64,000 nucleotides of DNA. It comes from Chloroflexota bacterium (GTDB taxonomy: Bacteria > Chloroflexota > Anaerolineae > Anaerolineales > Villigracilaceae). The DNA lies in NCBI GenBank assembly GCA_026390015.1, contig JAPLGS010000141.1, positions 124,929 through 188,928 of the forward strand, written 5' to 3'. A program made the position numbers and the translations under genes. Under the pieces are notes generated by a model. The model saw only the letters and a list, made by a program, of their open reading frames with translations. It was not told the origin of the DNA and did not search any database. This document shows, in pieces, positions 60,222 to 64,000 of this stretch (the stretch's first letter is position 1; each line of letters opens with the position of its first letter).

Positions 60222-61327
60222 ATGGACGATAAAAAATATTGGGTGGGCTTTAACTTAATCAAAGGCATTGGCGCGGTGCGCATGCAGGGCTTGGTCGCAT
60301 ACTTCGGCGATCTGCAATCTGCATGGAGCGCTGACTCTGCCACTTTGGCAGAAGCAGGCCTAGGCGCGAAAGTGATCGAACGTGTGCTCGCGGCGCGTCA
60401 AAATGTTAACCTCGATCAAGTCTGGGCGAAGATCGAATCGCAGGGGATAAAAATCCTGACCTGGCAGGATGAAGCCTATCCATCACGATTAAAAGAGATT
60501 GACCAACCGCCGCCCGTGATGTATATTCGCGGCGAATATCTGCCCGACGATCTGTTCGCGGTCGCGATCGTTGGCACGCGCAGAGTGACGCCGTATGGTC
60601 GGCAGATCACCGAAGAGATTTCATCGTTCCTTGCATCGAATGGGATCACGGTCATCAGCGGCCTCGCGCGCGGTGTGGATGCGATCGCGCATCAATCTTC
60701 GCTGAAATCCGGTGGACGCACGATCGGCATTTTGGGCTCGGGCGTGGATAAAATTTATCCGCCTGAACATTTGAAACTTGCCGAACAAATGATGGAACGC
60801 GGCGCGATCATCAGCGATTATGCGCCAGGCACGCCGCCAGACGCGTCTAATTTGCCGCCGCGTAATCGGATCATTTCTGGTTTATCATTGGCGGTCGTTG
60901 TCATTGAAGCAGGTGAAACCAGCGGAGCGTTGATCACCGCAGAGTTCGCCGCTGAACAAGGCCGCGAAGTGTTTGCGGTGCCAGGGAGTATACTTGCGCC
61001 TCAAAGCAAGGGCACGAACAAGTTGATCCAGAATGGCGCACAGCCCTTATTAAGTGTCAACGATATTATGCAGGCTTTGGATTTTACGCGCATCGGCGAA
61101 CACAAAACCGCGCGCAAAGTGATCCCCGCTGATGAAACAGAAGCGCGTTTGTAAACTTGCTTGGCAGCGAACCGCTGCATGTGGACGAAATTCGCAATCA
61201 AGCCGATTTGCCGATTGAGAGAGTTTCTGCTACACTCGCGCTGATGGAGTTGAAAGGCATGGTGCGTCAGGTGGGCGGCATGAACTATGTCGCGTTGCGC
61301 GAAGAGCAGGCCAATTACAAAACTTGA
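60222..61327 (+). CDS. dprA: DNA-processing protein DprA, with an apparent frameshift before the C-terminal winged helix
   Basis: DprA protects incoming single-stranded DNA and loads RecA in transformation. The Rossmann-like core is intact: AIVGTRRVTPYG, GLARGVDAIAH, GILGSGVDKIYPPEH, PPRNRIISGLS and EAGETSGALITAEFA. The frame stops at 61154 (TAA), 310 codons from the ATG at 60222. The expected DprA winged helix continues in the -1 frame: VNLLGSEPLHVDEIR, then ERVSATLALMELKG, to TGA at 61327. A single missing base near 61145-61152 (for example CGTTTG-GTAAAC) would restore one protein of about 368 residues. It may be a sequencing indel or a real truncation. Confidence 0.85.
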
Positions 61328-61458
61328 GGAGAGCTGTTTACGAATTAGAGTCTATCTGAAAATCAACCTTGAAGACACGAAGTTCCAATTTTATTTCTGG
61401 GCGTCTTAGAGACATTGATATAAGACTTAATAGTTTTCAGTTAGGATCTTAGTAATAC

Positions 61459-62559
61459 GTGAATATTATGGAACATACTTATGCAGTCATCATGGCAGGC
61501 GGCGGCGGGACTCGCCTGTGGCCTGTTTCGAGAAAAGAAAAACCCAAGCAATTGCTTCCCCTCATTGGGCAGGAGACTTTATTTCAAAGCACTGTACAGC
61601 GTTTGAATAATTTATTTACTCCTGATCGCATTCTGGTTGTGACAGTGGAAGAGCAGGCGCGCGAGATGCGTTTGCAGGTTCCTGAGATCCCCGCAGAAAA
61701 TTACATCATCGAGCCTGCGCCGCGCGGGACAGCGTCAGTGGTGGGATTGGCGGCCGCTGTACTTCATAAGCGTGATGCAAACGCAGAGATGGCAGTATTA
61801 CCATCAGACCATTTCATCCGCAACCGTGACCTGTTCCATTACCTGCTCAACGCCGCTTTTGATGTCGCAGAAAATGGATACCTGGTAACGCTGGGCATTA
61901 CTCCAACTCAACCTTCCACGGCGTATGGTTACATTCAACAAGGTGAGCCGTTGAATGGTCAATATAAATACCCAACTTATAAGGTCAAGCGTTTCATCGA
62001 AAAACCCGATGATCAAACCGCGCAACAATTACTCCGCACGGGAGATCACTCATGGAATAGCGGCATGTTCATCTGGCGCGCGGATGCGATCTTGAGCGAG
62101 ATAGACAAGCAAATGCCCGAACTGGGAAGCGCGTTGAAGAATATCTCGTCTACGTGGGGAACGGAATCACAAGCGGCAGAATTAAATGAAAACTGGCGCG
62201 ACCTCAAAGTTGAGACAGTGGATTACGGCATCATGGAAAAAGCGGAACGGGTGGCGGTTCTGCCTGCAGGCGGCTTGGGCTGGAGCGACGTTGGAATGTG
62301 GTCGTCTCTGTTTGAAGTGCTTTTGCCTGATATGGATGGTAATATTGCAACGAACAGCAGTTTACATCTCGCGCATGAAACTCATAACACGCTTGTCTAC
62401 GGCGGCAATAACGAGCGCTTGATCGTGACCATTGGCGTGGATGACATGGTGATCGTGGATACTGGTGATGTTTTGATGATCTGCAAAACCGATCAATCGC
62501 AAAAGGTTCGCGATGTGGTTGGACATTTGAAGAAACATAATCAGGAAAAATATTTATAA
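61459..62559 (+). CDS. manC: Mannose-1-phosphate guanylyltransferase
   Basis: Makes GDP-mannose from mannose 1-phosphate and GTP. About 366 residues from the GTG at 61459 or 363 from the ATG at 61468. The nucleotidyltransferase signature AGGGGTRLWPVSR and EKPKQ are at the N-terminus, with PSDHFI, FIEKPD, WNSGMFIWRAD and the GGLGWSDVGMW motif. There is no C-terminal isomerase (cupin) domain, so it is the short, monofunctional form. GDP-mannose could feed glycolipid or polysaccharide synthesis such as the cluster at 55395-58727. Confidence 0.93.
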   Translation: MNIMEHTYAVIMAGGGGTRLWPVSRKEKPKQLLPLIGQETLFQSTVQRLNNLFTPDRILVVTVEEQAREMRLQVPEIPAENYIIEPAPRGTASVVGLAAAVLHKRDANAEMAVLPSDHFIRNRDLFHYLLNAAFDVAENGYLVTLGITPTQPSTAYGYIQQGEPLNGQYKYPTYKVKRFIEKPDDQTAQQLLRTGDHSWNSGMFIWRADAILSEIDKQMPELGSALKNISSTWGTESQAAELNENWRDLKVETVDYGIMEKAERVAVLPAGGLGWSDVGMWSSLFEVLLPDMDGNIATNSSLHLAHETHNTLVYGGNNERLIVTIGVDDMVIVDTGDVLMICKTDQSQKVRDVVGHLKKHNQEKYL

Positions 62560-62569
62560 CAAAAATGAT

Positions 62570-62665
62570 CGTCATTGCGAGGAGGGTGCTCTCCCAGACG
62601 AAACAATCTCCATAATTAACGAGGGGATTGCTTCGGGCAAGGTGCAAGGGCGCCCTCGCAATACG
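62570..62665. repeat. Dispersed palindromic element (about 96 bp)
   Basis: Ends CGTCATTGCGAGG and CCTCGCAATACG are near-perfect inverted repeats (one base missing in the right end). Inside, ACGAAACAATCTCC pairs with GGGGATTGCTTCGG. This is the layout of non-autonomous palindromic elements scattered in many bacterial genomes. It fills the manC-topA gap; a related copy lies inside the gene at 47404-49794. Confidence 0.75.
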
Positions 62666-62684
62666 TGAACAACGAGGATAATTG

Positions 62685-64000
62685 ATGGAAGCTTATTGTA
62701 TGAAGTGTAAGACCAAACGGGAGATGAATGATCCTGTCGCAGGATTCAACGCGAAGGGGTCGCCTGTTAACATAGCGGTATGTACTGTCTGCGGCACAAA
62801 ACTTTATCGTATGGGCAGAACCGATGCCCACGCGGATATGGTCGCGCCGCCAAAGCCGGTAAAAGTTGTCATCCGCGAAGGCAAATTGGTCATTGTAGAA
62901 TCTCCTGCCAAAGCCAAGACCGTCGGGCGTTTTCTCGGCAAAGGGTACACGGTCCGCGCTTCGGTCGGGCATGTGCGCGATCTGCTCAAGTCACAACTTT
63001 CTGTAAATGTGGAAAATAATTTTGAGCCGAAGTATCGCGTGCCCAATGAAAAGAAGGATGTGGTCAAAGAGATCAAGAAGCTCGCCTCAACGGCAGAAGA
63101 AATCTTCCTCGCGACCGATCCTGACCGTGAAGGCGAATCGATTTCGTGGCACTTGATGGAAGCTGCGCAGATCGATCCAACCCGTACCAAACGCGTGGTG
63201 TTTCATGAAATTACCGCGCCTGCTGTTGCGGAAGCGTTTGCGCATCCGCGCGACATCAATATGGATCTGGTTAACGCGCAACAGGCGCGTCGTGTGTTGG
63301 ATCGTCTGGTCGGCTATAGCATCAGCCCCATTTTGTGGGAGAAGGTGCGTGGACGTCTGTCAGCGGGGCGGGTTCAATCGGTGGCGCTCAGGCTCATCGT
63401 CGAGCGTGAACGTGAAATTGATGAGTTTAAGTCTGTCGAATATTGGTCGATCCACGGCGAGTTTAAGCATGAGACTTTGAAATCCGCTTTTCTTGCGAAG
63501 TTGGCGCGCATTGACGATAAAGAACCTGAACTGACAAATGAAGCCGTAGTCAAACCAATTTTGATCGACATGGAAACTGCCGCGTACACGGTGACGAAGG
63601 TCAAGCGCGGAGAGCGCAGACGTAAACCATTGGGTCCTTTTACAACTTCCACTTTGCAGCAGGAAGCTTCGCGTAAACTTGGCTTCACCGCCAAACGCAC
63701 GATGGGTCTCGCACAAGGATTATATGAAGGACAGGATATTGACGAAGGCGGCACGACAGGTTTGATCACCTACATGCGTACTGACTCGATGAATGTTTCG
63801 ACGATCGCGCAAAGTGAAGCGCGTGAATATGTATCAGGAAAATATGGGAAGGATTATCTTCCTCCTGAAGCGCCTATGTATAAGACCAAAGCAGCAAATG
63901 CGCAGGAAGCACATGAGGCCATCCGCCCGACTTCCGCGATGCGTGATCCTGAAAAAGTAAAAAATTACCTTGACCCAGCCATGTTCAAGTTATATCGTTT
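62685..64000 (+). CDS. topA: DNA topoisomerase I with N-terminal Cys-pair domain, 3' end outside window
   Basis: The ATG at 62685 follows GAGG (62674-62677). The first ~50 residues form a small Cys-rich domain with two CXXC pairs (CMKC and CTVC) and GFNAKGS, like DUF5679. A Toprim domain follows (KLVIVESPAKAKTVGRFLG; ATDPDREGES), then the topoisomerase IA core (ARRVLDRLVGYSISP) up to the active-site region (TYMRTDSM, with the catalytic Tyr of the family in that motif). It relaxes negative supercoils. The remainder lies beyond the window. Confidence 0.94.
   Translation, partial: MEAYCMKCKTKREMNDPVAGFNAKGSPVNIAVCTVCGTKLYRMGRTDAHADMVAPPKPVKVVIREGKLVIVESPAKAKTVGRFLGKGYTVRASVGHVRDLLKSQLSVNVENNFEPKYRVPNEKKDVVKEIKKLASTAEEIFLATDPDREGESISWHLMEAAQIDPTRTKRVVFHEITAPAVAEAFAHPRDINMDLVNAQQARRVLDRLVGYSISPILWEKVRGRLSAGRVQSVALRLIVEREREIDEFKSVEYWSIHGEFKHETLKSAFLAKLARIDDKEPELTNEAVVKPILIDMETAAYTVTKVKRGERRRKPLGPFTTSTLQQEASRKLGFTAKRTMGLAQGLYEGQDIDEGGTTGLITYMRTDSMNVSTIAQSEAREYVSGKYGKDYLPPEAPMYKTKAANAQEAHEAIRPTSAMRDPEKVKNYLDPAMFKLYR

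Noticed and set aside
61140..61160. Programmed -1 frameshift in dprA
   Set aside because: No X-XXY-YYZ slippery heptamer and no clear downstream stimulator; an indel is simpler.
1..64000. CRISPR array or rRNA operon
   Set aside because: No regularly spaced direct repeats and no rRNA-like sequence were seen.

Overview
The window looks like a chromosomal segment of a Chloroflexota bacterium, probably class Anaerolineae. This is inferred from the many GAF-domain sensors, the mrdA-minCDE-rodA order, a topoisomerase I with a short Cys-rich N-terminal domain, and a dispersed palindromic repeat. No rRNA or named marker settles it. Coding density is high and there is no gene-free stretch above 300 bases. 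I see no phage, insertion sequence or CRISPR array.

Layout. (1) 1-6690, + strand: cell-shape and division genes (PBP2, MinC, MinD, MinE, RodA), then gltX and a small PspC protein, closed by a terminator. (2) 6778-11692, + strand: a multi-GAF histidine kinase, a receiver-GAF-kinase hybrid and a winged-helix response regulator. (3) 38996 down to 11737, - strand: the outstanding region. It is one uninterrupted run of 16 genes (about 27 kb) with gaps of at most about 40 bases or short overlaps. The order is two stand-alone receiver proteins; eight sensor proteins; a lipoprotein solute-binding protein; a ninth sensor; a ParA-like ATPase; one hybrid histidine kinase; a threonine-synthase-like PLP enzyme fused to a receiver domain; and an EamA transporter. 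The nine sensors have different membrane input parts (2-TM, multi-TM, Cache-HAMP) and related GAF outputs. None has a kinase, cyclase or other catalytic domain. All nine stop at the same point of a GAF fold, just after its first helix and first strand. The hybrid kinase in the same run begins with the tail of that same module. I propose a multi-receptor array that feeds one shared kinase.

(4) 39107-43235: tRNA-Gly, a polyprenyl diphosphate synthase, a broken HAD hydrolase gene, a small unknown protein, a SET-domain protein and a radical SAM protein. (5) 43460-49794: an APC permease, a SEC-C protein, glycerol kinase and a fused glycerol-3-phosphate-dehydrogenase-like / BFD / FAD-NAD oxidoreductase whose linker carries a dispersed repeat. 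(6) 49800-54250: an OmpR-type two-component pair divergent from an operon with two small membrane or exported proteins, ApbE and a ferric-reductase-like membrane protein. The divergent region carries Pho-box-like tandem repeats. (7) 54491-58727: a ferredoxin-like protein with its own promoter and palindrome, then a glycosyltransferase / PIG-L deacetylase / flippase-like / methyltransferase cluster that suggests glycolipid synthesis. (8) 58970-64000: rpsP-khpA-rimM, dprA with an apparent frameshift, a mannose-1-phosphate guanylyltransferase, and topA running off the window.

All calls come from reading the sequence. Domain borders are approximate, and no database search was run.
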